64,000 nt of DNA, taken from a virus. A program made the translations under genes and the position numbers. How positions within the stretch are numbered: position 1 is the stretch's first letter; every line of letters begins with the position of its first letter. The notes under the pieces were generated by a model, which did not search any database, was not told where the DNA came from, and was given only the letters and a program-made list of their open reading frames with translations. Positions 24,800 to 34,166 of this stretch are shown piece by piece. The DNA is taken from IMG/VR virus record IMGVR_UViG_3300005264_000040, positions 1 to 64,000 of that record. One strand, given 5' to 3'.

Positions 24800-25357
24800 A
24801 TGGCAAAATTAAAGGTATTACCAGCAGGAGAAGCAAGTTATATAAGGAAAGACAAGCAAAACTATTATGTAGAGAATTGCTTGTTGAATTGGGCATACAG
24901 TTTAAACCCTAAAACAATAGGAATAACAAGAGTAGAAGGTACAGATGTATATGCTTTAGTGATAGATGGATATGTAATCAGGCCAACAGAGCATCCAATG
25001 TTCTATGAGGTTTTAGAGGAAAAATGTGATGATGCAATAATCATAGAACAAAACAAAGAAAACGAACCTGTCAAAATCAATTCTAAAATCCTTTTGAGAT
25101 CAGAAGGTATTCCGGAGGTTAATGTTGTAAAACATATTAATACTATGTTCGTTACTGTAGATTATGGCAAAAAAGAAGATACTATATTAGTACCTATTAC
25201 AACAAAAAGAATTGTTCTCGGTGCTGCAAGTATTAGAGGTGTATATTATTATTACGAAATAAAAGATGATATTATAAGCACAAAAATAATTCCAGCATCA
25301 GCAGATCTAAATTTGGAAGATATAAAATTATTATTAGAAGAAAAAGGAAATCTTTAA
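24800..25357 (+). CDS. Unknown 185-residue protein
   Basis: AAGGAGG precedes the ATG directly after the micro-ORF array, so the array is effectively its leader. Mainly beta-type sequence with alternating hydrophobic strands (VYALVIDGYVI, TMFVTVDYG). No known domain. Confidence 0.55.
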   Translation: MAKLKVLPAGEASYIRKDKQNYYVENCLLNWAYSLNPKTIGITRVEGTDVYALVIDGYVIRPTEHPMFYEVLEEKCDDAIIIEQNKENEPVKINSKILLRSEGIPEVNVVKHINTMFVTVDYGKKEDTILVPITTKRIVLGAASIRGVYYYYEIKDDIISTKIIPASADLNLEDIKLLLEEKGNL

Positions 25358-25380
25358 AACAAAAAAGGAGATGGTGAGGT

Positions 25381-26019
25381 ATGATGAAAAATAGTATAAT
25401 TAACCAAATGATAGGAGATGTAATAAAAGTTTATGAAGGAAAAGAATATTTTTATGAGGTTGTAGAAGCAGAATGGGTAGAAAATCCAAGGCAATATGCA
25501 GATGCTTCGTATTTTTATATGAGCCATAGGAACTATGATTTTGGAGATAACATATCTCTAGATACTTCTGATTGTTCCTCTTGGGAAGATGTAAAAGAAA
25601 TAATTGAAAAAGAGTATAACGTGTTTGCTATTTTACCTGTTTATATGTATGATCATTCAGGAATTACAATAAATACAACAGGATATTCTTGCGGTTGGGA
25701 TAGCGGACAAATAGGTTGGATCTGGATGACTAAAGAACAAGCAATGGAATATGGATATAAAACGAAAAAAGAAGCAGAATTATTTTTAGAAACCGAGATT
25801 GCTACACTTGACAAGTATCTCACAGGAGATGTATATGAAATAAGAATGAGAAGCAAAAAAGACCCAACGGAAACTGATACATATATAGGATACATTTATG
25901 GTTGGGAAGAAACTTTAGCTGAGATACCAAAAACCGCAAAAGAAATAAAGAAAAGTGATTATAAAGACAAATTTGAAGTTGAGGTGAAAATAGTATATGT
26001 AGATGAAGAGGAGGAATAA
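25381..26019 (+). CDS. Unknown phage-type protein with HSG...WDSGQ motif
   Basis: The 212-residue protein has PVYMYDHSGITINTT followed by a CGWDSGQIGWIWM block, then a helical part and YLTGDVYEI. I recognise this pattern from uncharacterised proteins spread among phages. No function is established that I can name. The acidic tail ends 4 bases before the next gene. Confidence 0.6.
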   Translation: MMKNSIINQMIGDVIKVYEGKEYFYEVVEAEWVENPRQYADASYFYMSHRNYDFGDNISLDTSDCSSWEDVKEIIEKEYNVFAILPVYMYDHSGITINTTGYSCGWDSGQIGWIWMTKEQAMEYGYKTKKEAELFLETEIATLDKYLTGDVYEIRMRSKKDPTETDTYIGYIYGWEETLAEIPKTAKEIKKSDYKDKFEVEVKIVYVDEEEE

Positions 26020-26022
26020 TAA

Positions 26023-27027
26023 ATGAGAAGAATAATGGAATATGCCGGACGTATAGCTTATACGTCCGGCTATACTTTTATATTTGATGATATGAAATTT
26101 AAACTTTCTAAAAGAGTTACATCTTTTTATATAGATAAGTTTCATTCCTTTGTATTTTTGAATTCTAAAGATGAAACTTTGATATTAAATTTATCAACAG
26201 GAAAAATAGAAGGTACCTTGCCTCCAGCAACTAAAATAAGAACCTCTCCAACAAAGATTTATCTAATGCAAGGAAAAGAGGTTGTAAATGTTTATGACAA
26301 GTTTTTGTTAAACAGAATATATCAATATTCAATGTCAAAAAATAAATTATTCAAAGATTTTGATATATCTATAAGGTATATCGCGAGCCCAGATGAAGCG
26401 TTATTTATATATGATGGAGATAAAGTCTTGTATTGGAAAGATTATTTGACTTATCCATTAGAAGCAGACACAGCACCATATCCTGCTCAAGCTTCAGAAA
26501 TGTTTTCGGCAGGAGAATCTGTTAATATTTTGGATAAGAAACACGCAAAAATAGATTGTTATTCTTCGCTGTCACATCAAAAAGATACAAGTTATTCTAT
26601 TTCTTATTTTGAACATGAAATTGTTGATGCAAAGTTTGTTGAAGGTTATTTGAAAAATAGATTATTAGGATTAGTTATTGAAAGAAGATATCTTGTGTTG
26701 TATTTTAATGCAGACCCAATAGGTTCTGTAAATTTTCATATAAAACCTTATTATTCTTCTGATTTTCCCATTGCATTAGCGAACTTTGAACATTTAAAAA
26801 TATTAGATATACAGTATAATTTTTACAATGGATTTGTTGTAGCGTTATTACATGAAACAGATGAAGATGAATATTTCTTTTTTATAGCTCACAAAAACGA
26901 ATTCTTTAACTATAAAAAAATAATAGCAGCTAATAAATTAGATGGTAGATACGCCATAGACTTAAAAGAGATTGTAGTATGGCGAGGAGGGAAAATAAAA
27001 CGTATTCCATTAAAGGAAGGTGATTAA
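26023..27027 (+). CDS. Beta-propeller-like protein, 334 residues
   Basis: Repeated beta-strand pairs with turn residues (FVFLNSKDETLILNL, IYLMQGKEVVNVY, ALFIYDGDKVLYW) suggest a propeller fold, though no classic WD or kelch signature is present. It is the first of a run of similar proteins to 32.4 kb. A perfect 12-bp hairpin with GCT loop (26044-26070) lies inside the first codons, 21 nt after ATG 26023. Role unknown. Host- or virion-surface binding would fit the fold. Confidence 0.55.
   Translation: MRRIMEYAGRIAYTSGYTFIFDDMKFKLSKRVTSFYIDKFHSFVFLNSKDETLILNLSTGKIEGTLPPATKIRTSPTKIYLMQGKEVVNVYDKFLLNRIYQYSMSKNKLFKDFDISIRYIASPDEALFIYDGDKVLYWKDYLTYPLEADTAPYPAQASEMFSAGESVNILDKKHAKIDCYSSLSHQKDTSYSISYFEHEIVDAKFVEGYLKNRLLGLVIERRYLVLYFNADPIGSVNFHIKPYYSSDFPIALANFEHLKILDIQYNFYNGFVVALLHETDEDEYFFFIAHKNEFFNYKKIIAANKLDGRYAIDLKEIVVWRGGKIKRIPLKEGD
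26044..26070 (+). promoter_or_regulatory. Perfect 12-bp hairpin inside the start of a coding region
   Basis: GCCGGACGTATA, loop GCT, TATACGTCCGGC. It is GC-rich against its surroundings and encodes YAGRIAYTSGY. Position and stability suggest translational or RNA-processing control. Confidence 0.65.
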
Positions 27028-27030
27028 AAT

Positions 27031-27609
27031 ATGGTAAGAGTTCTTGAAGATCTTGCATGGATGGTGAGTGTTATATACGAAGGTGAAGAATCACTAATAT
27101 TTGATGAAAGTTTTGCAAGGTTCATTCGTGAAGAAAATGGTCGTTATGGGAATTATTTTAAATTGATAAAAGATAAAATAGGTTCGCAGAAAAAGTTTGG
27201 AATAGATGATTATTACTTTGAAATACCAAATCTTATTTTGAATGGAATAATAGTAAGTTATAATCCTGGAATAAATTACGAAAAAAAAGTAGCGTTAAAT
27301 GGCAATCCGCAGATTTTTGATCCTTTAATATTAGGGACAAAAACTTTTTATTTATTAAAGCTTAAGGGGGAATTTGAAGTTGTTGAAGGAAATAATGTTG
27401 TAGCTGCAACTTATAGCAAAGACGATATGTACAAAGTTTATAAATTCGATGTTCCATATATTATTGTAATAGAAGGAGATCATTTGTTTTATGTAGATTT
27501 TATATCAAAAACGTCAAGGTACTTAAAACAAATGCCGGGTTTTAGTCCTGGAGATTATTTATTGTTGCACGAAGAAGGAGGTTTTGATAAATGGAAGAAC
27601 TTAAATTAA
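27031..27609 (+). CDS. Unknown beta-rich 192-residue protein
   Basis: Alternating hydrophobic strands (TFYLLKLKGEFEVVEG, YIIVIEGDHLFYVDF) resemble the neighbouring propeller-like proteins, but it is about half their length. It overlaps the next gene by 19 bases. It may be a half-length relative or an assembly partner. Confidence 0.5.
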   Translation: MVRVLEDLAWMVSVIYEGEESLIFDESFARFIREENGRYGNYFKLIKDKIGSQKKFGIDDYYFEIPNLILNGIIVSYNPGINYEKKVALNGNPQIFDPLILGTKTFYLLKLKGEFEVVEGNNVVAATYSKDDMYKVYKFDVPYIIVIEGDHLFYVDFISKTSRYLKQMPGFSPGDYLLLHEEGGFDKWKNLN

Positions 27610-28682
27610 TTCAAGCAATAGAACCAAGGCCTACTTTAGGATTCTTTGATTATCATTTCCCGTTTTATCTACAAAACAACAAATTATATCTGATTACAAA
27701 TGTTCCTATAACTAATGTTATGGGTTTTATAATAGATATTGATACTTTAGACTTTTCATATTTAAAAATTCCTGAAGTAGATTATATTGTTTCAATTTCA
27801 GAAATAGCCAGAAACCCATATGATAATATGTTATATGCAATATTGAATCCTAATGAAAACATTGATGACAATGAAATTACTTATTATACACAAAAGATTA
27901 TCAATATCGAAAGTGGATTCTGTTATGAAACCAAAATGACATTAAATGAAGAACTAATGTTTTCACGTATAGTTAAGTATGACATTCCAGGCTACAAGTT
28001 TATGTGGGGCTTTTTTAAAAACAAAGCTAAGAAAATAGCACAACTTTATGATTTATTTGGAAGGCCTCTGTCACCTGTTTTGCAACTTCCTTTAAAAGAT
28101 GTTGCAAGCAATGGATTATACATAAAAAATAATAAGATTTACGATTTGTTTCAACAAAAGTTTGTATCTCCCGAATTAAAATATATGACAGGGAAGAATA
28201 AAATGAAAAATATAGAAATAGTCAGAGTAAATACAGGTTATTATGTAATAGGGACTATAAAATATAGTGGAAAACGAATTCCTATAGTCCAATATACTGA
28301 CGGAGAATATATTTCTACTAAACTAATAGACGATATTGAATTTGAAAAAATAAAAGTATATCGAATAGGACATGACGCAATTTGGGTTGGACTGGATAAT
28401 CAAAAATATGGATATATTTTCAAACCAAATATATTTGGAAAACCCATGAGATTCCCAGGGAGTATAAGTTTCTTAGGATTAGATAAAAAAGGAAGATTTC
28501 TTGCTTATAGAGTTATAAATGGAACGCTTGAACTTTATATAGAAGATAAATGGTATTATTATGATTTAGGTTCATATCAATACATTTTTGATGAAAAATA
28601 TAAAATTTTCTTGTATAAAAAAAATGTATATCTTTTCCTTGGAAATACAGATGAAATGGTAACACTCAAATTGTCAAAATGA
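27591..28682 (+). CDS. Beta-propeller-like protein, 363 residues
   Basis: AAGGAGG precedes ATG 27591. Strand-turn-strand units throughout (KLYLITNVPI, AIWVGLDNQKYGYIF, LELYIEDKWYYYDLG, NVYLFLGNTDEMVTL). Similar in length and style to the proteins at 28697, 30147 and 31264, so probably paralogous. No catalytic motif. Confidence 0.55.
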   Translation: MEELKLIQAIEPRPTLGFFDYHFPFYLQNNKLYLITNVPITNVMGFIIDIDTLDFSYLKIPEVDYIVSISEIARNPYDNMLYAILNPNENIDDNEITYYTQKIINIESGFCYETKMTLNEELMFSRIVKYDIPGYKFMWGFFKNKAKKIAQLYDLFGRPLSPVLQLPLKDVASNGLYIKNNKIYDLFQQKFVSPELKYMTGKNKMKNIEIVRVNTGYYVIGTIKYSGKRIPIVQYTDGEYISTKLIDDIEFEKIKVYRIGHDAIWVGLDNQKYGYIFKPNIFGKPMRFPGSISFLGLDKKGRFLAYRVINGTLELYIEDKWYYYDLGSYQYIFDEKYKIFLYKKNVYLFLGNTDEMVTLKLSK

Positions 28683-28696
28683 AGGAGGCATAAAAA

Positions 28697-29761
28697 ATGA
28701 TATTACCATCTGTTAAACCTCTTACGTCAATTGAAGCGGGTAAGCTATTTTATTATGGTGAAACAAAAGACTACCTGCTTTTTAACTCGTTTCCTTATTA
28801 TAATTTATCGAAAGTATATATAATGAACAAAGAAACATATGATTTCAGAATAATAGCTGAATCTGTAATTGCAGCACGAATAGACACATATCATGGCAAC
28901 GCTCTTTTTTATGTTCAAATTAGAGAAGGGATACCACACATGATATGGCATGATTTGCTTACTGATAAAAGCATTGTTCTTGGCAAAGAAACTAAACTTC
29001 CTTACGACATCAACAATTGTTATATGATAACAAATGAGAATATTGTAGTGCATCATCAATCAATATCTACAAATTCACTATTGCATTTTGATTATAATTT
29101 TGAATATAAAGGTTCTGAAGATTTTGAAAAGCTATCAACAGTATCTCCTTCATATTACATGGGAGGAGAATTTGTTTATAGAGATAAAACTAAAGCATAT
29201 TATAAAGGTTATACTGTAGAACTTGGAACTACGTATTTTCTTGGAGAAGTCTTTGAACGAGGAAATTATATTATTATAAAAGCAACACCTAAAAATATGT
29301 TTTCTGTTTTTAAATATAGAATATTCTTTATAAATAAGCTTACACAAGAAATAACAATCAGAGATGTAATTTCAACTGATTGGATTTTTAAAGTAGAAGA
29401 ACGCATATCTGAATCAAACTATATTGCTGCAAATGTAAAAAAAACAAAAAACGATCTTGAAGTAGTATTGTTCAAAATTGATGATTTGATAAAAGGAAAC
29501 TATATTTATGAAAAATTCGAACCAAAATTTGCAAAAGCATGTTATAAAAATGACGTTTATGGATACGAAATGAAGGACCCACTTAAATCAAATCTTTTAA
29601 CTATATATGAAAATCAAAAACCATATGTCAAAATAAGCTTAGATCCACTTGTTGCAAAACAACACATGCATACACAAATTCAAACATTTTCCACTCCAAT
29701 AGGACTATTGTTATATTATCATGGTGAAAATTACGGAACATTCTATATTATTGATAAATAA
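28697..29761 (+). CDS. Beta-propeller-like protein, 354 residues
   Basis: Strand repeats such as DYLLFNSFPYY, GNALFYVQIREGIPHMIW and LLLYYHGENYGTFYI. AAGGAGGC precedes the ATG. It belongs to the same family-like run. The gene ends just before an extended -10 promoter and structured RNA. Confidence 0.55.
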   Translation: MILPSVKPLTSIEAGKLFYYGETKDYLLFNSFPYYNLSKVYIMNKETYDFRIIAESVIAARIDTYHGNALFYVQIREGIPHMIWHDLLTDKSIVLGKETKLPYDINNCYMITNENIVVHHQSISTNSLLHFDYNFEYKGSEDFEKLSTVSPSYYMGGEFVYRDKTKAYYKGYTVELGTTYFLGEVFERGNYIIIKATPKNMFSVFKYRIFFINKLTQEITIRDVISTDWIFKVEERISESNYIAANVKKTKNDLEVVLFKIDDLIKGNYIYEKFEPKFAKACYKNDVYGYEMKDPLKSNLLTIYENQKPYVKISLDPLVAKQHMHTQIQTFSTPIGLLLYYHGENYGTFYIIDK

Positions 29762-29773
29762 TTATGATATAAT
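29750..29773 (+). promoter_or_regulatory. Extended -10 promoter candidate
   Basis: TATGATATAAT ends at 29773, giving an extended -10 (TGATATAAT). No good -35 lies at the expected distance. It would transcribe the structured unit below. Confidence 0.4.
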
Positions 29774-29778
29774 AAAAG

Positions 29779-29887
29779 AAAGGGAGGTGGAAATTCTATA
29801 GGTTAATACCTTCAGGCATAGCGTTATAAGCTCTCTCGTAGAGGTTGAAAAAAAAATCTTAGCTGCGGATACCGCAGCTTTTTTTAT
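29779..29887 (+). ncRNA. Isolated fifth hairpin unit resembling the 24.3 kb array
   Basis: AAAGGGAGGTGG is followed by AGGT-TAAT-ACCT and CTCT-CTCGT-AGAG hairpins. A terminal AGCTGCGG-ATA-CCGCAGCT with T-run follows, then the Shine-Dalgarno of the next gene. No start codon follows the first Shine-Dalgarno at a usable distance, so the unit looks like RNA structure rather than a peptide gene. Confidence 0.55.
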
Positions 29888-29911
29888 TTTAAAAAAAAAG
29901 GAGGGAATATT

Positions 29912-30127
29912 ATGGCAAATGATTGGAGATGGTACAAAGACCAATGTTATAACATAGTAGAGATAATGCAAAGGAATAAAAAATTTGAAAAAATTGAAAT
30001 TGGGGTAGTACCAATAACTAAAACTAAATTTTTAACAATTGATAACAAAACATTATTTGCAAATAGTTGGGAAAATTTATATGCTATTTTAGATATGTTA
30101 GGGTATTATCGTCATCATGGCAGATAA
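29912..30127 (+). CDS. Unknown 71-residue protein
   Basis: AAGGAGGG precedes ATG 29912. MANDWRWYKDQCYN at the start, then alternating strands. No motif. Directly behind the structured unit. Confidence 0.5.
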   Translation: MANDWRWYKDQCYNIVEIMQRNKKFEKIEIGVVPITKTKFLTIDNKTLFANSWENLYAILDMLGYYRHHGR

Positions 30128-30146
30128 AAAAGAGAGGTGAAGTGTA

Positions 30147-31037
30147 ATGTTATTTGATATTGATCTCAAGTTTAATGTTAAATATAAAACCGATATTGAA
30201 AATGTTTCTATTGTAGAAAAAAGTAATAGAATTTTAGTTTTTGTACAGCTTGAAAATAAAGTAGAAATATTTGAAATTTTAAAAGGAATACAAAAAGGAC
30301 TAACATGGACTATTAATTATGCACCAGATAATTTGTTCATTGCTGATAGAGGGTTTGATTTAATGTTAAATGAACCATTTTTAGTAAATTCTGATATCTT
30401 AGCAACACCCCATATTATAAAAGAATTTAAAGAAAATGTGCTTTACTACATGATAAATAATTCTCCATATTATTTATATCATGATCCCAAAAACAAAGAA
30501 CAAGTATTTCTTTCTTATTATGATTCAAAAATAAAAAAAATAGAAGTAAAAGACCAGTACTATGCATATAACAGTTATTTATATAATAGTTTTTCCGTTT
30601 TTGATAAGAATGATATTTTGTATTTTTATGATACAACAGGCAACCTCTTAAAAAAGATAGATCTAGAAATATTACCTGATAGAATTCGCAATTTATTTAA
30701 AACTCGAGATTTAAATGATATTCAATTGTTAATACCAGAAAAAGACGCTTTTATTTATTCAGTTATAGGTAATGAAAACGTTTTTTATATAAAAGATCAC
30801 CAAATAATAGCAGATATTCCTATAGCTTTTGATGATTGTAGCGAAGAAGGAGTTAGGGGTTCAAAAGCATTTTCTCTCCATTCTTTTACTGCTAAAAAAA
30901 TGTATGTTTTAAATTTCAAATACAAAGATCCTTTTATATATCCAATAGAAAATTTAAATTATAAAAGAAACAACATTTCATCTTTTCCTATAAGTGAAGA
31001 TTTATTTCTTATATTGGAAACAAATGCGACAAAGTAG
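30147..31037 (+). CDS. Beta-propeller-like protein, apparently truncated by a frameshift
   Basis: 296 residues with the same strand-rich style as its neighbours but 60-80 residues shorter. Another frame, open from about 30985 to 31261, continues with propeller-like strands and has no ribosome binding site of its own. Together they would give about 375 residues, matching the paralogues. The shift lies near 30985-31037. AGAGAGGTG precedes ATG 30147. Confidence 0.55.
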   Translation: MLFDIDLKFNVKYKTDIENVSIVEKSNRILVFVQLENKVEIFEILKGIQKGLTWTINYAPDNLFIADRGFDLMLNEPFLVNSDILATPHIIKEFKENVLYYMINNSPYYLYHDPKNKEQVFLSYYDSKIKKIEVKDQYYAYNSYLYNSFSVFDKNDILYFYDTTGNLLKKIDLEILPDRIRNLFKTRDLNDIQLLIPEKDAFIYSVIGNENVFYIKDHQIIADIPIAFDDCSEEGVRGSKAFSLHSFTAKKMYVLNFKYKDPFIYPIENLNYKRNNISSFPISEDLFLILETNATK

Positions 31038-31060
31038 CTTGTGATATTCCTTTTGTAGCA

Positions 31061-31261
31061 ATGGCCAATAATTGGTTTACAATGAGAAATACCGATAAGA
31101 AAACATTTGGTTTTTTTATAAGAAATCTCTGGGAAAAAAATGCTTTTGTCAATGTTTCGTTTTTTGATAATCAAATAGAAATATACAATATCAAAATTAA
31201 CAAAGCAGAATTAATAAAATATTTGAAACCGTTACCTACCTTACCTTTTAGGAGGGATTGA
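31061..31261 (+). pseudogene. Detached C-terminal fragment of the preceding propeller-like protein
   Basis: 66 codons from the first ATG, but the frame is open further upstream and no Shine-Dalgarno precedes the ATG. The peptide (FGFFIRNLWEKNAFV, FFDNQIEIYNI) looks like the last blade of a propeller. Best read as the continuation of the 30147 gene after a frameshift, or as a sequencing error. Confidence 0.5.
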
Positions 31262-31263
31262 AA

Positions 31264-32400
31264 ATGAAAAGTTTTTGGAAACAACACGACATTAAATATA
31301 TTGATGAAAATGAAAGAAATAGATATGTAACAGCATTTGATACAGATAATTTTGTTTTTGTTGTAGATTATACTTATAAAGACATTCCGATGTTTAAAGC
31401 TACTGTTAGAAGAATTCACAAATATACAACAGAAAAAACTATATGGAATTTCAATATTCCTATTTCAAACTTAAAGATTGCCTACATTAATTTTGGATAT
31501 GATAAATATAAGGATCTGCCTTTTGTATTGATAAATGGGAATATTTGGTTTTTCCCTGGAGGGAATAAAATTCGTGGAAACAAAGACTTTCTTATAACAG
31601 GTTCTTCACCATTCAATCATCATATTCAAAATAAAACTTTAACTTTGGCATATTATAACAAAATCATTAAACAGTACGAACTAGAAGACGGCGATATAAG
31701 ATATCATTTTGATACAGAAAAGGATTATATTGCTATCTTTAACGAGAAAAACTACAAAATCAAAATATATTCTCCCGAAAAAGAGCCTATAATGTTTCAA
31801 ACTCCTTTTTCAAAAGGTACAGTGAATGATTTTAAAATAGTGAAGCCAGAAAAAGATTCAATTTATACATGTAGTATATCCACAAAAGAACAAGGCTCTA
31901 TACACTATGAACCTACTGGCGCTAATATGAAAACTTATATATGCAGAGGGAATAAAATATTATCTGAATTAGATTATTGTTCTACAACAATATCAGAAAG
32001 ATATGTAATTGCCGAATATAAGAAATTTGTAAAAGATGAAGACGCTGTCAGAAATGTAGAAAAAGTTGAAGAAACTATTTATAATGTTTATGATATAGGG
32101 AACAACAAATTGCGAAAAATAAAAAGCGATTCTACCTCAACTAATTACACATATTTCAAAATAATGAAAGATTATGCGGTAGAAGTTTCAAAAACAAAAG
32201 GATATTTTAATGGATATAAATTCACCGTAATTAATCCTAGCAATTTTCAGAGAAACCAAATATTACAGGAAATTTCTAATATTAGAATGACAGAAGGGTA
32301 TTTTATATTTCCTATAAAAAATACAAATGATTTTTTTGTAGTACTTGATGTACTTCAAACAATTGTAATAGACAAATACACAGAAAGGAGTGAGTATTGA
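31264..32400 (+). CDS. Beta-propeller-like protein, 378 residues
   Basis: The start is ATG 31264, 7 nt after AGGAGGG. Many strand pairs (LPFVLINGNIWFFPGG, DYIAIFNEKNYKIKIY, YFIFPIKNTNDFFVVL). It completes the run of similar proteins starting at 26023. No active-site motif. Role unknown. Confidence 0.55.
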   Translation: MKSFWKQHDIKYIDENERNRYVTAFDTDNFVFVVDYTYKDIPMFKATVRRIHKYTTEKTIWNFNIPISNLKIAYINFGYDKYKDLPFVLINGNIWFFPGGNKIRGNKDFLITGSSPFNHHIQNKTLTLAYYNKIIKQYELEDGDIRYHFDTEKDYIAIFNEKNYKIKIYSPEKEPIMFQTPFSKGTVNDFKIVKPEKDSIYTCSISTKEQGSIHYEPTGANMKTYICRGNKILSELDYCSTTISERYVIAEYKKFVKDEDAVRNVEKVEETIYNVYDIGNNKLRKIKSDSTSTNYTYFKIMKDYAVEVSKTKGYFNGYKFTVINPSNFQRNQILQEISNIRMTEGYFIFPIKNTNDFFVVLDVLQTIVIDKYTERSEY

Positions 32401-32401
32401 T

Positions 32402-33142
32402 ATGAAAACAGTAAATAAATATAAATTAGAGGTGGCAAAGAAATTAATGAGTTTAATCAAAAAGTATGTGGTGACTAACAAGTTTGCTACAATAGAAGAT
32501 TTAGTAAAATTATCACCAGATGCGCTCGGAACAGAAGAATTCTATTTCAAATATAACAATTTAGTAATTTGGGATGGAGTTTCAGAAGAATTTATAAATG
32601 CAGTGATATCTTTGTTAAGTGCAGGAGATATGGTTGCATTAGTAGCTCACCCAAGACTATATGATAGAAAATTAAAATATAAAGCTGTCAAAATAATGGA
32701 AAGTGCAAAAGGTACAAAACATAAAGTATGGGCTCCTTTGTTATTAACTGTTGATAAAACTTTAATTGATTACATTAAAGAAAGGAACCTAGAAGCAGCT
32801 ACTAACCATATCCCACCTAAAGCTTTAGTTTTAAAGAAAAATTATGCTAGAAGAGTAAAAGACATGAAATCCCTTTATAGAATGATTAATTTATATGGTG
32901 AATATAAATTTTTAACAGAAACAATGAATATCAATCCAAGTTGGATTAAAGTTTTCGTAGAGATACATCATGACAAAATGACAGATATAGTAGGAGTTGC
33001 TATAGTGCATAAACGACAATTTAATATGGGAGCATTAAGACAAACAGTAAAAGATTATCTTGAAGATGGTAGAGATTTTCATTATAAAGGATTTAGATTT
33101 GAAAAGGATAAATTAATTGTCACATATGAAGTGGAGGGATGA
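32402..33142 (+). CDS. Unknown 246-residue protein
   Basis: The start is ATG 32402, 12 nt after AAAGGAG. The GTG at 32390 abuts it. Mixed alpha/beta sequence with a helical N-terminus, no recognised motif. It overlaps nothing but touches both neighbours, so it is in the same operon. Confidence 0.5.
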   Translation: MKTVNKYKLEVAKKLMSLIKKYVVTNKFATIEDLVKLSPDALGTEEFYFKYNNLVIWDGVSEEFINAVISLLSAGDMVALVAHPRLYDRKLKYKAVKIMESAKGTKHKVWAPLLLTVDKTLIDYIKERNLEAATNHIPPKALVLKKNYARRVKDMKSLYRMINLYGEYKFLTETMNINPSWIKVFVEIHHDKMTDIVGVAIVHKRQFNMGALRQTVKDYLEDGRDFHYKGFRFEKDKLIVTYEVEG

Positions 33143-33144
33143 CT

Positions 33145-33459
33145 ATGTACGTTGTTGCGTGGATAGGAGACGATGCTACTGAAGAAGAGATAAAAAAAGC
33201 TCAATATGTGTTGAAGTTAGCTGGTATAAAATATGTAGATCTTGTAAGATTTATTTCGTATCGAAAAGACTCAGAAATTAAAGAAGCATTAGAAGAAGCT
33301 AAAAAGAAACATAATTGGAGCAAATCAGCAGATGAACTTTTTGAAGAATTTTATGACTTTTGGATGCAGTGGGATGTTTCTGATTCTATTGAAGAATGTT
33401 TTGAATCTTTTGTACAAGTAATAGATGCTGAAGAAAAGGAGGAATTAAAATGGAATTGA
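33145..33459 (+). CDS. Unknown 104-residue protein, first of a tandem pair
   Basis: The start is ATG 33145 after GTGGAGGG. It pairs with the next gene: both have a beta start (VVAWIGDD / LIVYTSDK), then a K-rich helix ending in a LKxxGI/VGI turn. Both then have FxxFW/xxYW followed by D-S-(I/M)-(E/D)-E-C and a final helix. Function unknown. Confidence 0.5.
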   Translation: MYVVAWIGDDATEEEIKKAQYVLKLAGIKYVDLVRFISYRKDSEIKEALEEAKKKHNWSKSADELFEEFYDFWMQWDVSDSIEECFESFVQVIDAEEKEELKWN

Positions 33460-33794
33460 ATTTATTGATTGTATATACTTCTGATAAAGAAGAAAAAAAG
33501 AAAGTAAAAGAAATGCTTAAATATGTTGGAATCGACGCATCAAACATCGAAGAACCTATGATAATTCAATCGTGGAATAAAGAAGATTTACTATTACTTT
33601 TATCGAGGTATTATGATGATGAAGAATTTGAAATGTTTAATCATGAAAGACTACTAAATGATTTTAAACATTACTGGTACGGGCAATATGAAGGAGATTC
33701 GATGGATGAGTGTGCTGATATGTTTGTGGATTATATAAAAAAAGAAGAATATTTACAAGGAAGAAATTCAAAAAAAGAAAGGAGTGAATATTAA
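33450..33794 (+). CDS. Unknown 114-residue protein, second of a tandem pair
   Basis: Paralogue of the preceding gene (shared W/Y-W and DSMDEC segment) and overlapping it by 10 bases. The conserved cysteine and acidic residues may bind metal or a partner, but this is not shown. AAAGGAGG lies inside the previous gene's end. Confidence 0.5.
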   Translation: MELNLLIVYTSDKEEKKKVKEMLKYVGIDASNIEEPMIIQSWNKEDLLLLLSRYYDDEEFEMFNHERLLNDFKHYWYGQYEGDSMDECADMFVDYIKKEEYLQGRNSKKERSEY

Positions 33795-34106
33795 ATGGAA
33801 AAAGAAAGAAAAATTAGAAGAATCAACATAGGTTATTGGCTTAAAGGTGGAGGTTTTTCCCCTGATAATAAAGTTGTAGTAAAAACAGCAGAACATTTAT
33901 GGACTTTATGGAAATTATATGTATTTGTAGAAAATGGTGATGTTTCAGAAATGATGTATAAAGCTGAAATGTTAAATATTTGTCCTGAAGATGTAGAAAA
34001 AACGCATAACGGATTACCTGTTTTTCGAACAAAAGAAGAAGCAAATAAAGCATATGAAGATGTTTTAAAAAAAATAGACAAAACTATAAAAAGATGGAAA
34101 TGGTAA
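33795..34106 (+). CDS. Unknown 103-residue protein
   Basis: AAAGGAG precedes the ATG. Basic N- and C-termini, with HLWTLWKLYVFVENGD in the middle. No motif. Last gene before the 34119 terminator. Confidence 0.5.
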   Translation: MEKERKIRRINIGYWLKGGGFSPDNKVVVKTAEHLWTLWKLYVFVENGDVSEMMYKAEMLNICPEDVEKTHNGLPVFRTKEEANKAYEDVLKKIDKTIKRWKW

Positions 34107-34118
34107 TTAAAAAATATA

Positions 34119-34147
34119 CAACTGCCTATAATGGGCAGTTGATTTTT
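34119..34147 (+). terminator. Intrinsic terminator
   Basis: CAACTGCC pairs with GGCAGTTG (34119-34141), followed by ATTTTTT. Confidence 0.85.
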
Positions 34148-34166
34148 TAAAAAAAGGGGTGAAAAT

